From contig NZ_RYZR01000008.1 of NCBI RefSeq assembly GCF_003977615.1, positions 248,001 to 312,000 on the forward strand: a stretch of DNA of 64,000 bases, in the 5' to 3' direction. This DNA is from Dyella dinghuensis. Its GTDB lineage: Bacteria > Pseudomonadota > Gammaproteobacteria > Xanthomonadales > Rhodanobacteraceae. The translations under genes were made by a program, and so were the position numbers. The notes below the pieces were generated by a model. That model ran no database searches. It had not been told where the DNA came from and saw nothing but the letters and a program-made list of their open reading frames with translations. Shown here piece by piece: positions 1 to 9,437 of this stretch (positions are counted from its first letter, which is position 1; every line of letters starts with the position of its first letter).

Positions 1-1042
1 CGCAGCTGCGTTGCCGCTGGTCCGCGCACTCGTCGCGCATGGCGCGGATGCCGAAGTGGTCGATGCGAATGGCGAAACACCGCTGGGCCTTGCGCTTGAA
101 CATCCGGAACTGGAACGCTGGCTGGACTGGAATGGCTGGGAACGTCCACGCCGTCCCTTGCGCGCAGACGATCTGATCCACGCCACCAAACACGGCGCCG
201 GCGTAGCGGTGCAGCGTTTGCTCGAACTGGGTTTCGATGCCGATGCCCGCGATACGCAAGGCGCCACCGCACTATTGCACGCATGTGGCGCAGGTCACCG
301 CGATATCGCTGTCGCGTTAATGGATGCGCACGCCGATGTCGGCATCAGTGCAAGCAACGGCATGACGGCGCTCGCTGCAGCGGTAGCGGCACGTCGCGAA
401 CCGCTTGTCGCGTTGCTGCTTGAACGCGGCGCAGTGGTCGATCAGCGTTTGCCCGGCGATGCCACGGCACTCATGGTGGCTGCCGTGCAGGGCTATCCGG
501 AGATTGCCGAGCAATTGCTCGAAGCCGGCGCCGATCCCAATGCGGTCGACGCACGCGGTCATAGCGCGCTGCACGCCGCCGCACAATTCGGCTTCGAGCA
601 GAACGACAGCCTGCGCGCACGACGCCTTTTTGATGCATTGCTCAAGCGCAAGGCCGATCTGAATCTCGCCGACACGGAAGGCAAAACACCGCTGCTGTTG
701 CTGCTTGGCGCACACCTGCGCCCGGGCAGTCCGTGCGATGCGACACATATCGGCGCTCTGCTACCCGTATTGCTCGATGCCGGTGCGCGCATCGAGCATG
801 CCGATCAACGCGGTGTGACGGCGCTGCATGCCTGCGCCATGCACGCGTTGTTACCGCCTGCGCGCGTGTTGCTTGCGCGTGGCGCGGACCGTAATGCGGC
901 CGACGCATTCGGCCGCACCGCGGCAGATGTGGCGCGGCACCTGGGCTTTATCGATATCGCACACGAATTGGCAGCGCGTGGCGGTGCGATTCCCAGCGTG
1001 CGGCAAACGCTGCGCCAACCGGCACAGCCGTCCGATCAATAA
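1..1042 (+). CDS. Ankyrin-repeat protein, C-terminal part (5' end outside window)
   Basis: The reading frame is open from the left edge (first complete codon at base 2) to a stop at 1040-1042, so about 346 C-terminal residues of a longer protein are visible. They consist almost wholly of ankyrin repeats: units of about 33 residues with 'G.TALH.A', 'GADPNAVD' and 'LLLERGA' signatures recur at least seven times. Ankyrin repeats mediate protein-protein binding; no catalytic domain or membrane segment is visible here. The leftmost possible internal start is TTG at 11, but there is no reason to prefer it over read-through from outside. Long ankyrin proteins of this kind occur in Xanthomonadales, function unknown. 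The next gene converges from the right. Confidence 0.85.
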   Translation, partial: AAALPLVRALVAHGADAEVVDANGETPLGLALEHPELERWLDWNGWERPRRPLRADDLIHATKHGAGVAVQRLLELGFDADARDTQGATALLHACGAGHRDIAVALMDAHADVGISASNGMTALAAAVAARREPLVALLLERGAVVDQRLPGDATALMVAAVQGYPEIAEQLLEAGADPNAVDARGHSALHAAAQFGFEQNDSLRARRLFDALLKRKADLNLADTEGKTPLLLLLGAHLRPGSPCDATHIGALLPVLLDAGARIEHADQRGVTALHACAMHALLPPARVLLARGADRNAADAFGRTAADVARHLGFIDIAHELAARGGAIPSVRQTLRQPAQPSDQ

Positions 1043-1057
1043 TCCGTGAACGCTTGC

Positions 1058-1081
1058 GTCATGCCGATGTATCGGCATGAC
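1058..1081. terminator. Hairpin between convergent ankyrin and GT9 genes
   Basis: An 11-bp inverted repeat (1058-1068 with 1071-1081) can fold as a 10-bp stem with a TGTA loop. It lies 16 nt after the ankyrin stop and overlaps the last codons of the convergent glycosyltransferase gene, so its arm is also coding sequence. It could stop transcription in both directions, though no clear T-run follows on either strand. Confidence 0.45.
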
Positions 1082-2150
1082 GTATTGGCGATGCCGTAGC
1101 GATGCGCGACGGCAATCCACGCCACGCATCGATCACTTCGTCCGGCTTGATCGCATCGACACGCCGACTGCGCGGCGGACCGCCCAGCGCGTGCACAGCC
1201 TCGGGGAAACTTGCGCGCTGCATCCAATGGCTGGGCGCCACCGACCCGAACATTACGACCAGTGGGCAACCCATCGCAGCAGCCAGATGTGCGGGCCCCG
1301 TGTCGACGGAAATCATGCTGTGTGCGACAGCAAGCAACGCTCTCAACCGCGGTAGCGGCAAGTCTCTGGCGACGACTTCGACGTTCGGCTGCGCCATGTC
1401 GGTACGAATGCTTTCCAGATAGTTCGCTTCGGCAGGCGAACCGCACAGCAAAATGCGTGCATCCGGAAGCTTGGCTTGGATCGCAGCAACCACTTTCGCC
1501 CAATTCTCGATCGGCCACGACTTATCGTCGTCGCTTGCCTTGCGCACACCGTTCCAACGCATCGTGCGTTTGTTCGCAGGTTGCATCAACACGAGCGGAT
1601 GACCGGCCAATCCGCGCGCTGCCAACCATCGATCGCAATCGGCACGCTCCTGCGCCGTGATCTCGAAGGCGGGCACGTGACTGCTCGTCGAATTCACGTG
1701 TTCGAATCGGTCGCGAAAAGCGGGCGGCGTGGCATCCGCCAGCGTCAGCAGGTGTTCGATCCAATGCCCCGCTTCGGGTAGCGGAATGTCATTGAGGAAA
1801 ACGCAGTGGTCTTCCGGAATACCGGCGAGTTTCAGCAGCAGACGAATGCGCGCAAGCGAACCTGCCTGCGGCTCGCTGACATAGACGGGCACGTCGCGCA
1901 TCCGTCGCAACGCACGCACGACGCGCCATTGTTCAGGACTGAGCGCAAACGGGCGATGATGCGACAGCAGGCTCATCACACGCGCCACATCCGGCTGATC
2001 GCGATAGAGCTCCAACGAGTGCTTGCCGATACCCAAAAGCTCGCAAGGCTCCCCGTAGCGCGCATGCAACCGGCGCAACAACGGTTGCAGCAGGATCATG
2101 TCGCCAACGCGACCGAAGCGAATCACAAGCGGGCGGATAGGTTTTGACAT
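1059..2150 (-). CDS. Glycosyltransferase family 9 (heptosyltransferase-like)
   Basis: A 363-residue protein with the GT9 two-domain architecture. The N-terminus 'LVIRFGRVGDMILLQPLLR' matches the family's opening strand and acceptor loop, and 'ISVDTGPAHLAAAMGCPLV' near residue 290 is the characteristic ADP-heptose-binding region. GT9 enzymes move heptose or related sugars from nucleotide donors onto lipid A core acceptors at the cytoplasmic face of the inner membrane. The exact acceptor cannot be read from the sequence, and the gene is not in an LPS cluster in this window. The start is the ATG at 2150; the gene is monocistronic and convergent with the ankyrin gene. Confidence 0.85.
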   Translation of the reverse strand: MSKPIRPLVIRFGRVGDMILLQPLLRRLHARYGEPCELLGIGKHSLELYRDQPDVARVMSLLSHHRPFALSPEQWRVVRALRRMRDVPVYVSEPQAGSLARIRLLLKLAGIPEDHCVFLNDIPLPEAGHWIEHLLTLADATPPAFRDRFEHVNSTSSHVPAFEITAQERADCDRWLAARGLAGHPLVLMQPANKRTMRWNGVRKASDDDKSWPIENWAKVVAAIQAKLPDARILLCGSPAEANYLESIRTDMAQPNVEVVARDLPLPRLRALLAVAHSMISVDTGPAHLAAAMGCPLVVMFGSVAPSHWMQRASFPEAVHALGGPPRSRRVDAIKPDEVIDAWRGLPSRIATASPIRHADTSA

Positions 2151-2240
2151 GTGAGACGCGAATCGGCGCTCTTGAGGTGGGTTACGGAAGTTGACCGCTT
2201 ACTGTCCTACCGACCGCTTGCTTGAAACTTACCTCCCACG

Positions 2241-2277
2241 AGGAGTTTTAGCTATGACGCAGGGTGGCCGCGGATAG
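2241..2277 (+). other. Seven-codon mini-ORF behind a strong Shine-Dalgarno
   Basis: AGGAG at 2241-2245 sits 8 nt before an ATG at 2254, which opens a 7-residue ORF (MTQGGRG) ending at TAG 2275-2277. The nearest gene, the cyclotransferase at 2397, does not use this site. It could be a leader peptide, a remnant of a lost gene start, or chance. No structural or codon evidence decides between these. Confidence 0.25.
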
Positions 2278-2396
2278 GCATGCTTGCATCTATCTATGGC
2301 AAACGACGCTTTTCCGCCGCGATTTCGTACGAAACGCCGCATTTCGCGACCATCCCTGGCTGACGACGCGTGCCGGACATGGGATGATCCGGCGCT

Positions 2397-3182
2397 ATGA
2401 AACGACTTGTCCCCCTGCTCGCCCTCATCGCGCTCTGCGGCGCCGGTTTTTCATGTGCGCAAGCCGAGACGCCTGTCTACGGCTACAAAGTGCTGCACAC
2501 CTATCCGCACGACACCGGTGCTTACACGGAAGGTTTTTTCTACCTCAACGGTTTCTTCTACGAAGGTACCGGCACAGTAGGACAGTCAACGGTGCGCAAG
2601 GTCGACATGAAGACCGGCGAGGTACTACAGCGTGCAATTCTGCCGCCGCCGGATTACGGCGAGGGCATCGTGGCGTGGAAAGACAAGCTGCTTGAGCTGA
2701 CGTGGCAGTCGCACCACGGTTACATCTACGACCTGAAAACGTTCAAGCAACTTGGAACATTTGATTATCCAGGCGAAGGCTGGGCGCTCACGGAAGACGG
2801 CCATCATATTTTGATGAGCGATGGCACGCCGGCGATTCGCGTGATCGATCCCGATACGCTCAAGCAGATCGGCCAGATCAATGTCACTGACGATGGCACG
2901 CCCGTCACCAATCTCAATGAAATCGAATGGGTGAAAGGCCAGATTTACGCGAATGTCTGGCTGACCAATCGCATTGCGCGGATCGATCCGAAGACTGGCC
3001 ATGTCGTGGGATGGATCGATTTGACGGGCCTCGCTCCGAAACCGGAAGACACGCCCGATCCGCAGAACGATGTGCTTAATGGCATTGCATATGATGCGAA
3101 GCGTGATCGATTGTTTGTTACCGGCAAGCGCTGGCCGATGATTTATGAGATTGAGCTTACGGCGCCGCAAGTGAGCAAGTGA
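2397..3182 (+). CDS. Secreted glutaminyl-peptide cyclotransferase (glutamine cyclotransferase family)
   Basis: A 261-residue protein with a clear signal peptide (residues 1-22, cleavage near 'CAQA-ETP'). The mature part carries the hallmarks of the plant-type glutamine cyclotransferase five-bladed beta-propeller: 'TEGFFYLNGFFYEGTG' early, repeated 'W..T.YIYD' blades, and 'LNGIAYDAKRDRLFVTGKRW' near the end. Family members cyclise N-terminal glutamine of peptides to pyroglutamate, here presumably in the periplasm. Length is typical. It stands alone, and its last codons run into an 8-bp tandem repeat that contains the stop codon. Confidence 0.88.
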   Translation: MKRLVPLLALIALCGAGFSCAQAETPVYGYKVLHTYPHDTGAYTEGFFYLNGFFYEGTGTVGQSTVRKVDMKTGEVLQRAILPPPDYGEGIVAWKDKLLELTWQSHHGYIYDLKTFKQLGTFDYPGEGWALTEDGHHILMSDGTPAIRVIDPDTLKQIGQINVTDDGTPVTNLNEIEWVKGQIYANVWLTNRIARIDPKTGHVVGWIDLTGLAPKPEDTPDPQNDVLNGIAYDAKRDRLFVTGKRWPMIYEIELTAPQVSK

Positions 3183-3199
3183 GCAAGTGAGCAAGTGAG
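3171..3199 (+). repeat. Tandem 8-bp repeat (three copies of GTGAGCAA plus 5 nt)
   Basis: GTGAGCAA occurs at 3171-3178, 3179-3186 and 3187-3194, followed by GTGAG. The stop codon of the cyclotransferase gene (TGA, 3180-3182) lies inside the array. Each copy is 8 nt, but because the stop falls within the second copy, changes in copy number above two would not alter the protein. Such arrays arise by slipped-strand replication. Confidence 0.85.
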
Positions 3200-3238
3200 T
3201 TTTTGTGCGCCACGCCCTTGAGGGAAACGCGTAATAAC

Positions 3239-3352
3239 CCTCACCGTCATTCCGGCGCAGGCCGGAATCCAGTGGCGAAAGAGCGTGTGGTACGGGGCGC
3301 GTCTGGAATCTGCGGTCACTGGATTCCGGCCTGCGCCGGAATGACGGTGAGG
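3239..3352. repeat. REPIN-type element: perfect 36-bp inverted repeat
   Basis: Arms 3239-3274 and 3317-3352 are exact reverse complements over 36 nt, separated by 42 nt. Each arm contains its own small palindrome (TTCCGGC-GCAG-GCCGGAA). This is the architecture of REP doublets (REPINs), mobilised by RAYT transposases in proteobacteria, and the GTCATTCCGGC...GCCGGAATCCAG core is a familiar intergenic repeat. It lies between the cyclotransferase gene and the LysR gene and might also act as a transcript-end structure. No transposase gene is adjacent. Confidence 0.85.
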
Positions 3353-3409
3353 TTTTGTTTTTATGCTCACTCCGGGCGGAAGCGTCTCAAGCACTTGGTA
3401 GCAAAAACC

Positions 3410-4285
3410 TCAGCCGCGCAAACTCTGCCGAATCAACTCCGCAAGCTGCTCCACCGCCGGTGGAACATCCGCATCGCTGCGATAAAGTGCAAGACCAAGT
3501 TGAGGTAACGCAGGCAGATGGCTTCGCTGCGAGTCCACGACACGCACATCCCCGGGCAAGCCAAACGGCGTGCGCACACTGATGCCCAAACCGGCTTTGA
3601 CCGCCGCCCACGTTCCAGCAAGGCTGGCACTGGTGAACGCAATACGCCACGGCACACCTGCACGATCAAGCGCGTTCGTCGCCGCAGAACGCATCAGACA
3701 CGGCGCATCGAGAACAACGAGCGGCACAGGCTCGTTAGCTTCTCGCAGAATCTCCATCGACTCGTCAGCGGCAGCGATCCAGCACATCGGTAAGGTAAAG
3801 ACATGCTCCATGTTCGGCGTATGGGTTTCCGTCTCCCACGCCAGCGCAAGATCGAGCCGCCCTGACTGCAACGATTGCAGCAACGCGTTGTTGCGCGCGA
3901 TGTGCACTTCCACGCGCAGCTTCGGATGCGCGCGCTTGAAGCGGCCGAGCACCTCTGGCAGCACGTTTTCGCCGAAGTCTTCCTGCATACCCAGACGCAC
4001 ACGCCCTTCCAGTTGCACGCCGCGTACCGCCGTGGCGGCTTCGTCGTTGAGTTCGAGCAGGCGCCGCGCATAGCCGAGCAGCGTCTCGCCCGCTTCGGTC
4101 AGCACCATGCCGCGGCCGGATTTGCGCAATAGCGGCGTGCCGGCCTGATCTTCCAGCTTTTTCAGTTGTGCACTGACGGCCGAGGTGGAGCGTGCAAGGC
4201 GGTCGGCCGCCTTGGCGAAACTGCCCAAATCGATGCCGGTGACGAAGCTGCGCATGACGTCGAGATCGAAAGTAACGCGTTGCAT
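3410..4285 (-). CDS. LysR-family transcriptional regulator
   Basis: A 291-residue LysR protein when started at ATG 4285 (N-terminus MQRVTFDLDVMRSFV). An upstream in-frame ATG at 4339 would add 18 residues unlike the family, so it is rejected. The winged helix-turn-helix occupies about residues 5-65 ('SFAKAADRLARSTSAVSAQLKKLE'), followed by a LysR substrate-binding domain. It diverges from the DUF4865/tautomerase pair starting at 4430, so it probably controls that pair from the 144-bp shared intergenic region. The inducer is unknown. Confidence 0.88.
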   Translation of the reverse strand: MQRVTFDLDVMRSFVTGIDLGSFAKAADRLARSTSAVSAQLKKLEDQAGTPLLRKSGRGMVLTEAGETLLGYARRLLELNDEAATAVRGVQLEGRVRLGMQEDFGENVLPEVLGRFKRAHPKLRVEVHIARNNALLQSLQSGRLDLALAWETETHTPNMEHVFTLPMCWIAAADESMEILREANEPVPLVVLDAPCLMRSAATNALDRAGVPWRIAFTSASLAGTWAAVKAGLGISVRTPFGLPGDVRVVDSQRSHLPALPQLGLALYRSDADVPPAVEQLAELIRQSLRG

Positions 4286-4429
4286 GAAATTATCCCGTTT
4301 TTCAGGATCATTAATCCTATAAATCCCGATTTTCAACACTATGCTCGCGCGCTAAGGTGGCCTCGTCAACCCAAGGAACCGCCCATAGCCCGGGCCGCCC
4401 GGGTGGGGGCAACCAGGAGCAAGCGAGCC

Positions 4430-5050
4430 ATGATCACCATGCAATACCGCATCGCCCTGCCGGCCGATTACGACATGGGCATCATCCGCCAGCGCATCGC
4501 AGACAAGGGCCATCTGCTGGACGATTTTCCGAATCTGGCCTTCAAGGCCTATCTCTACGCCGATCGCACCGCGGCTTATGCGCAAGGCCGGGAAAATCTG
4601 TACGCGCCGTTTTATCTGTGGCACAACACGCAAGGCATGAACGCTTTTCTCGGTAGCGCGGGGTTTTCCGGTGTCGTGGCCGCGTTCGGCCGTCCCGTGG
4701 TGCGTACGTGGTCGGTGTGGCGCGCCGATATCGCAGCCGATCTTTCCAGCGCCGAGCGTGCCACGCGTGAAATCGTGCCCATTGCGACTCACACATCGCT
4801 GGACATGTTGCGCGAGACAGAATGTGACAGCGCGCAAGACGATCTGGATCGTGGCGCGCTTGCGGCCATCAGCGCCTTCGATCCAACCGGATGGACGCTG
4901 CTTCGTTTCCGGCTATGGCGCGAATCCATCCAACGGCCGGTCGGCGACGACGTCGACGTCTATGAGATCGGCCACATCTCTCAGCCCGCGGCCAACGCGG
5001 CGCATGCTGCACTTATCAAGGAGCAAACCCATGCCTCTCGTTCGCATTGA
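4430..5050 (+). CDS. DUF4865 family protein
   Basis: A 206-residue protein starting at ATG 4430 behind AGGAG (4415-4419); the ATG at 4439 is too far from that site. The sequence 'YRIALPADYDMGIIRQRI', 'KAYLYADR', 'NLYAPFYLWHNTQGMN' and 'RTWSVW' is that of the uncharacterised DUF4865 family. Its 3' end overlaps the downstream tautomerase gene by 20 nt, indicating translational coupling. In other proteobacteria this family is commonly found beside a tautomerase and a LysR regulator, as here. The biochemical role is unknown; no signal peptide or membrane segment is visible. Confidence 0.8.
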   Translation: MITMQYRIALPADYDMGIIRQRIADKGHLLDDFPNLAFKAYLYADRTAAYAQGRENLYAPFYLWHNTQGMNAFLGSAGFSGVVAAFGRPVVRTWSVWRADIAADLSSAERATREIVPIATHTSLDMLRETECDSAQDDLDRGALAAISAFDPTGWTLLRFRLWRESIQRPVGDDVDVYEIGHISQPAANAAHAALIKEQTHASRSH

Positions 5051-5411
5051 TCTACGCCGCGGCAAGTCGTCCGCTTATCTCAAGGCCGTGCGCAGCGGCA
5101 TTTATGCCGCCATGGAGGAATCCTTCAACGTGCCGAAGAACGATCGCTTCATGCTGGTGCATCAGCACGACGCCGAAGAATTCGACTACGACCCGAACTA
5201 CCTCGGCATCTCGCGCAGCGACGATCTGGTCATCGTCCAAATCGCCTGTAACAACACGCGCACCGTGGATCAGAAAAAGGCGTTTTACAAAGCCATTGTC
5301 GACAAGCTTGTAGCCGATCCTGGCCTGCGTCCCGAGGACGTCTTGATCAACCTGCTGGAAACAACCAAGGAAAACTGGTCGTTCGGCCACGGAATCATGA
5401 CGTACGCGTAG
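5031..5411 (+). CDS. Tautomerase family protein
   Basis: A 126-residue member of the tautomerase/MIF superfamily. The mature N-terminus after Met removal is Pro2 ('MPLVRIDL'), the general acid/base of this superfamily, and the C-terminal half continues with 'VQIACNNTRTVDQKKAFYKAI' and 'EDVLINLLETTKENWSFGHG'. The protein has the length of two fused beta-alpha-beta units, as in the longer bacterial subgroup. The start ATG at 5031 has AAGGAG at 5018-5023, inside the end of the DUF4865 gene. Keto-enol tautomerisation of an unknown small acid is the reasonable expectation; the substrate cannot be inferred. Confidence 0.85.
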   Translation: MPLVRIDLRRGKSSAYLKAVRSGIYAAMEESFNVPKNDRFMLVHQHDAEEFDYDPNYLGISRSDDLVIVQIACNNTRTVDQKKAFYKAIVDKLVADPGLRPEDVLINLLETTKENWSFGHGIMTYA

Positions 5412-5429
5412 TGCGCGAGTCGCTGGGGA

Positions 5430-6458
<1,029 letters not shown>

Positions 6459-6642
6459 CTAGTTTAGCGCTGTGAACTGCCGCACGTTTGGACACCCTAC
6501 CGCGACGCGGCGACTCAGGCCCTGAGATGCCGTTCGGGAACAATCCTCACCGTAGATAAACGGCGCGCCGCGCGTACGCAAGATCGACACATAGTGTGTG
6601 TCATGGTCGGGCGGTGCATGTCCCCCTCTCAGGAGTTGAACC

Positions 6643-8178
6643 ATGAGTCATCCTGCGCGCACGCCGCACTGGACCACCCCCGATGGCATGAAATACCTCG
6701 GACCGCACGACAGTTCCGAGCCGATGGATGTGACGCTTGTCTTGCGACGACGCCAGGGTGACGCACCACCGCTCGCGTCATGGCCGCATCCCCCGCGTTG
6801 GCCGCGCGGCGAGTTCGGTGAGCATTACGGCGCCGCACCGGCGGATCTGGAAAGTCTCCGCCGTTTCGCGCGGGAACATGGCTTGTCCGAAGTCAGCAAC
6901 GATCCGCATCGACGCGTTCTGAATGTGCGCGGCACACCCGCCGCGCTGGAAAAAGCATTTGGCGTGACGCTGGGCAAGTATCAATTCAATGGCATGGGGC
7001 CGTTCGTCGGTTGCGCCCACGCGCCTGCATTGCCTACCGAGGCGATTGCGGTGCTTGGCCTGGATCGCCGGCCCGTGGCAAAACCTCAATTCCGCAAACC
7101 CCTGGCGCAACCGAACAATACGTACACGCCGTTGCAAATCGGCCAGTTGTACAACTTTCCCGCCAATACCGATGGCACCGGTCAGGCGATCGGCATCATC
7201 GAGCTGGGCGGCGGTTACAGCACCAGCGATCTCAGCACGTATTTCAGCGGCCTGGGCATTACCAAGCCGCCACAGGTAACTTCCGTTTCGGTCGCCGGTG
7301 GCCAGAACACGCCGGGTGGCGATGCCGATGCCGAAGTCATGCTGGATATCGAAGTGGCCGGCGCGTTGGCACCCGGTGCGCACATCGTGGTGTATTTCAC
7401 GGCGAATACGGATCAAGGTTTTTACGAAGCGATTTCGCAGGCGGCACACGACACGACGAATAAACCATCGGTCATCTCCATCAGCTGGGGCGGTCCGGAA
7501 GACAGTTGGACGAGTTCAGCGCGCGCTGCGATGGAAACGGCGATACAAGATGCTGCGGCATTGGGTGTAACCGTCATCGTTGCAGCCGGCGACAACGGTT
7601 CCACCGATGGCGAAACCGATGGCGCACCGCATGTCGACTTCCCCGCATCCAGCCCGTATTCGCTAGCGTGCGGCGGCACCACGCTGAGCAGCAGCGGCCA
7701 GACCATCAAAAGCGAAGTGGTGTGGAACGAGACGGCGAGCAACGAAGGCGCGACGGGTGGCGGTGTCAGCATCGAGTTCGATCTGCCGAGCTGGCAGGCG
7801 AATTCCAATGTGCCGAAGTCACCCAGCGGCAACGCCGGGCGCGGTGTTCCGGATGTGTCGGGCAACGCCGATCCGATGACCGGTTATGAGGTGCTGGTCG
7901 ATGGGCAATCGCAAGTGATCGGTGGCACCAGTGCGGTCGCTCCGCTTTGGGCCGCGTTGATTGCGCGTCTCAACCAGAGCCTTGGCACACCCGTAGGCGA
8001 CGTACACGCGGCGTTCTATCAGATCGGCGAATCGGCCTTCCGCGACATTACGCAGGGTAACAACGGCACCTACCAGGCCGGACCCGGGTGGGATGCCTGC
8101 ACGGGATTGGGCAGCCCTAACGGTCAGGCGTTGTTGACTGCGCTCGCATCGCTCAAGACCACCTCCACACCTTCTTAA
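6643..8178 (+). CDS. S53 family serine-carboxyl peptidase (sedolisin/kumamolisin-like)
   Basis: A 511-residue protein with a pro-kumamolisin activation domain (about residues 20-140, ending in 'LEKAFGVTLGKYQFNG') and an S53 catalytic domain. The acid-stable protease triad is visible: Glu231 and Asp235 in 'AEVMLDIEV', and Ser430 in 'GGTSAVAPLW'; Asp317 in 'AAGDNGSTDG' is the oxyanion residue. The calcium-binding 'FRDITQG...GPGWDACTGLG' closes the domain. The ATG at 6643 is preceded by CAGGAG. No Sec signal peptide is visible at the N-terminus, which is unusual for a family of exported proteases. A strong hairpin follows. Confidence 0.92.
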   Translation: MSHPARTPHWTTPDGMKYLGPHDSSEPMDVTLVLRRRQGDAPPLASWPHPPRWPRGEFGEHYGAAPADLESLRRFAREHGLSEVSNDPHRRVLNVRGTPAALEKAFGVTLGKYQFNGMGPFVGCAHAPALPTEAIAVLGLDRRPVAKPQFRKPLAQPNNTYTPLQIGQLYNFPANTDGTGQAIGIIELGGGYSTSDLSTYFSGLGITKPPQVTSVSVAGGQNTPGGDADAEVMLDIEVAGALAPGAHIVVYFTANTDQGFYEAISQAAHDTTNKPSVISISWGGPEDSWTSSARAAMETAIQDAAALGVTVIVAAGDNGSTDGETDGAPHVDFPASSPYSLACGGTTLSSSGQTIKSEVVWNETASNEGATGGGVSIEFDLPSWQANSNVPKSPSGNAGRGVPDVSGNADPMTGYEVLVDGQSQVIGGTSAVAPLWAALIARLNQSLGTPVGDVHAAFYQIGESAFRDITQGNNGTYQAGPGWDACTGLGSPNGQALLTALASLKTTSTPS

Positions 8179-8192
8179 TTCTCGGCGATTTA

Positions 8193-8222
8193 TGGCCCTT
8201 TCCCTTGCGGGGGAAAGGGCCA
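8193..8222 (+). terminator. Hairpin terminator after the S53 peptidase gene
   Basis: TGGCCCTTTCCC (8193-8204) and its exact complement (8211-8222) form a 12-bp stem with a 6-nt loop, 14 nt after the peptidase stop. No T-run follows, so termination may be Rho-assisted, or the stem may only protect the 3' end. Confidence 0.65.
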
Positions 8223-8314
8223 TGAGCTGACCGACTCCGGTCGGCAAACCGTCAAATGCTGGACGAATCGGGTCGCAACGGGCAGTCTTGTCAGGCTCGC
8301 TGTTTGGATTACCC

Positions 8315-9331
8315 ATGGATCGCTCCGCCTCACACCCGACCCTGCTAGCCGACCTTGGCGGCACCAACGTCCGCTTCGCGCTTGCCGATACGACGTCCGC
8401 CACACCGCTGATGATGGACAGCGTCCGCCGCTACCGCGTGAAGGATTTCGACACGCTGGCCGACACCATCCGCCAGTACTTCACCGACACCGGCCACACC
8501 GCGTCGCACGCCATCATTGCGGCAGCTGGACGCATCGCCAACGGCGAAACGGTGCAGATCACCAACAATCCGTGGAATGTTTCTGCGCACGGATTGCAGG
8601 CCGAACTGGGGCTCGACGGCGCACGGCTGGTGAACGACTTCGCCGCACAAGGCATGTCGATTCCCTTGCTGCGCAAGGATCAACTGCAACCGGTCGGTCC
8701 CGACCTGTTGCCGGAGCACGATCAAAAATCGTCGCAGACTTTCGTGGTGATGGGTCCGGGTACCGGACTGGGCGTCGCCGGTTTGCTGCTGCGCTACGGG
8801 CACTGGATCGTGCTGGAAACCGAAGGTGGTCATGCGGGTTTCGCCGCGCACACCGCCGAAGATGTGGAAATTCTGCATCGGCTCAACGCGCGCTTCGGCC
8901 GCGTGTCGAATGAACGCATGATCTGCGGCAACGGCCTGGTGAATCTCTATCTCGCGCTGGCCGACATGGCCGGTCAGCGTGCCGAGGAATACACACCCGA
9001 AGACATCACCGCGCGCGCGATGGATGGCAGCGATCCGCTTTGCGTTCGCACGGTCGAAACGCTCGCCGGCATTTTCGGCAGCGTCGCGGGCGATCTCGTG
9101 CTAAGCCTTGGTGGTTGGGATGGCGTCTATCTCACCGGTGGCGTGCTGAAAATTCTGATGCCGTGGCTGCAGAACGGCGGTTTCCGCGAACGCTTCGAAG
9201 CCAAGGGACGCTTCCGCGATACGATGGAACGCGTGCCGACAATTGCCATCACGCATCCGGAACCCGGTTTGCTCGGCGCTGCAGCGTTGGCCGTGCTGGA
9301 TTCGGGTAGAGCGCTGCCATCGCAGCATTGA
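8315..9331 (+). CDS. glk: Glucokinase
   Basis: A 338-residue member of the bacterial glucokinase family, which phosphorylates glucose at C6 with ATP in the cytoplasm. 'LLADLGGTNVRFAL' is the phosphate-1 loop, 'MGPGTGLGVAGL' the second phosphate loop, and 'EGGHAGFAA' carries the sugar-contacting Glu and His. The family's long hinge 'SVAGDLVLSLGGWDGVYLTGG' is intact. ATG 8315 is chosen because it places the nucleotide loop at the usual distance; a TTG at 8288 would add nine residues, and neither has a good ribosome site. Next comes a HAD phosphatase with its own gap of about 100 nt. Confidence 0.92.
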   Translation: MDRSASHPTLLADLGGTNVRFALADTTSATPLMMDSVRRYRVKDFDTLADTIRQYFTDTGHTASHAIIAAAGRIANGETVQITNNPWNVSAHGLQAELGLDGARLVNDFAAQGMSIPLLRKDQLQPVGPDLLPEHDQKSSQTFVVMGPGTGLGVAGLLLRYGHWIVLETEGGHAGFAAHTAEDVEILHRLNARFGRVSNERMICGNGLVNLYLALADMAGQRAEEYTPEDITARAMDGSDPLCVRTVETLAGIFGSVAGDLVLSLGGWDGVYLTGGVLKILMPWLQNGGFRERFEAKGRFRDTMERVPTIAITHPEPGLLGAAALAVLDSGRALPSQH

Positions 9332-9437
9332 GCAACCTCTGAGGCCACTCGCCATGCTGCGGCTTCGACGTAGAAGGTTATCTTCCTCGTTACGCTAACC
9401 TTACCGTCGCGTAGTTATCCAAAGACGGAACTATCCC

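Noticed and set aside
4166-4429. Upstream extension of the DUF4865 frame
   Set aside because: It overlaps the divergent LysR start and promoter region; the ribosome site at 4415 points to ATG 4430.
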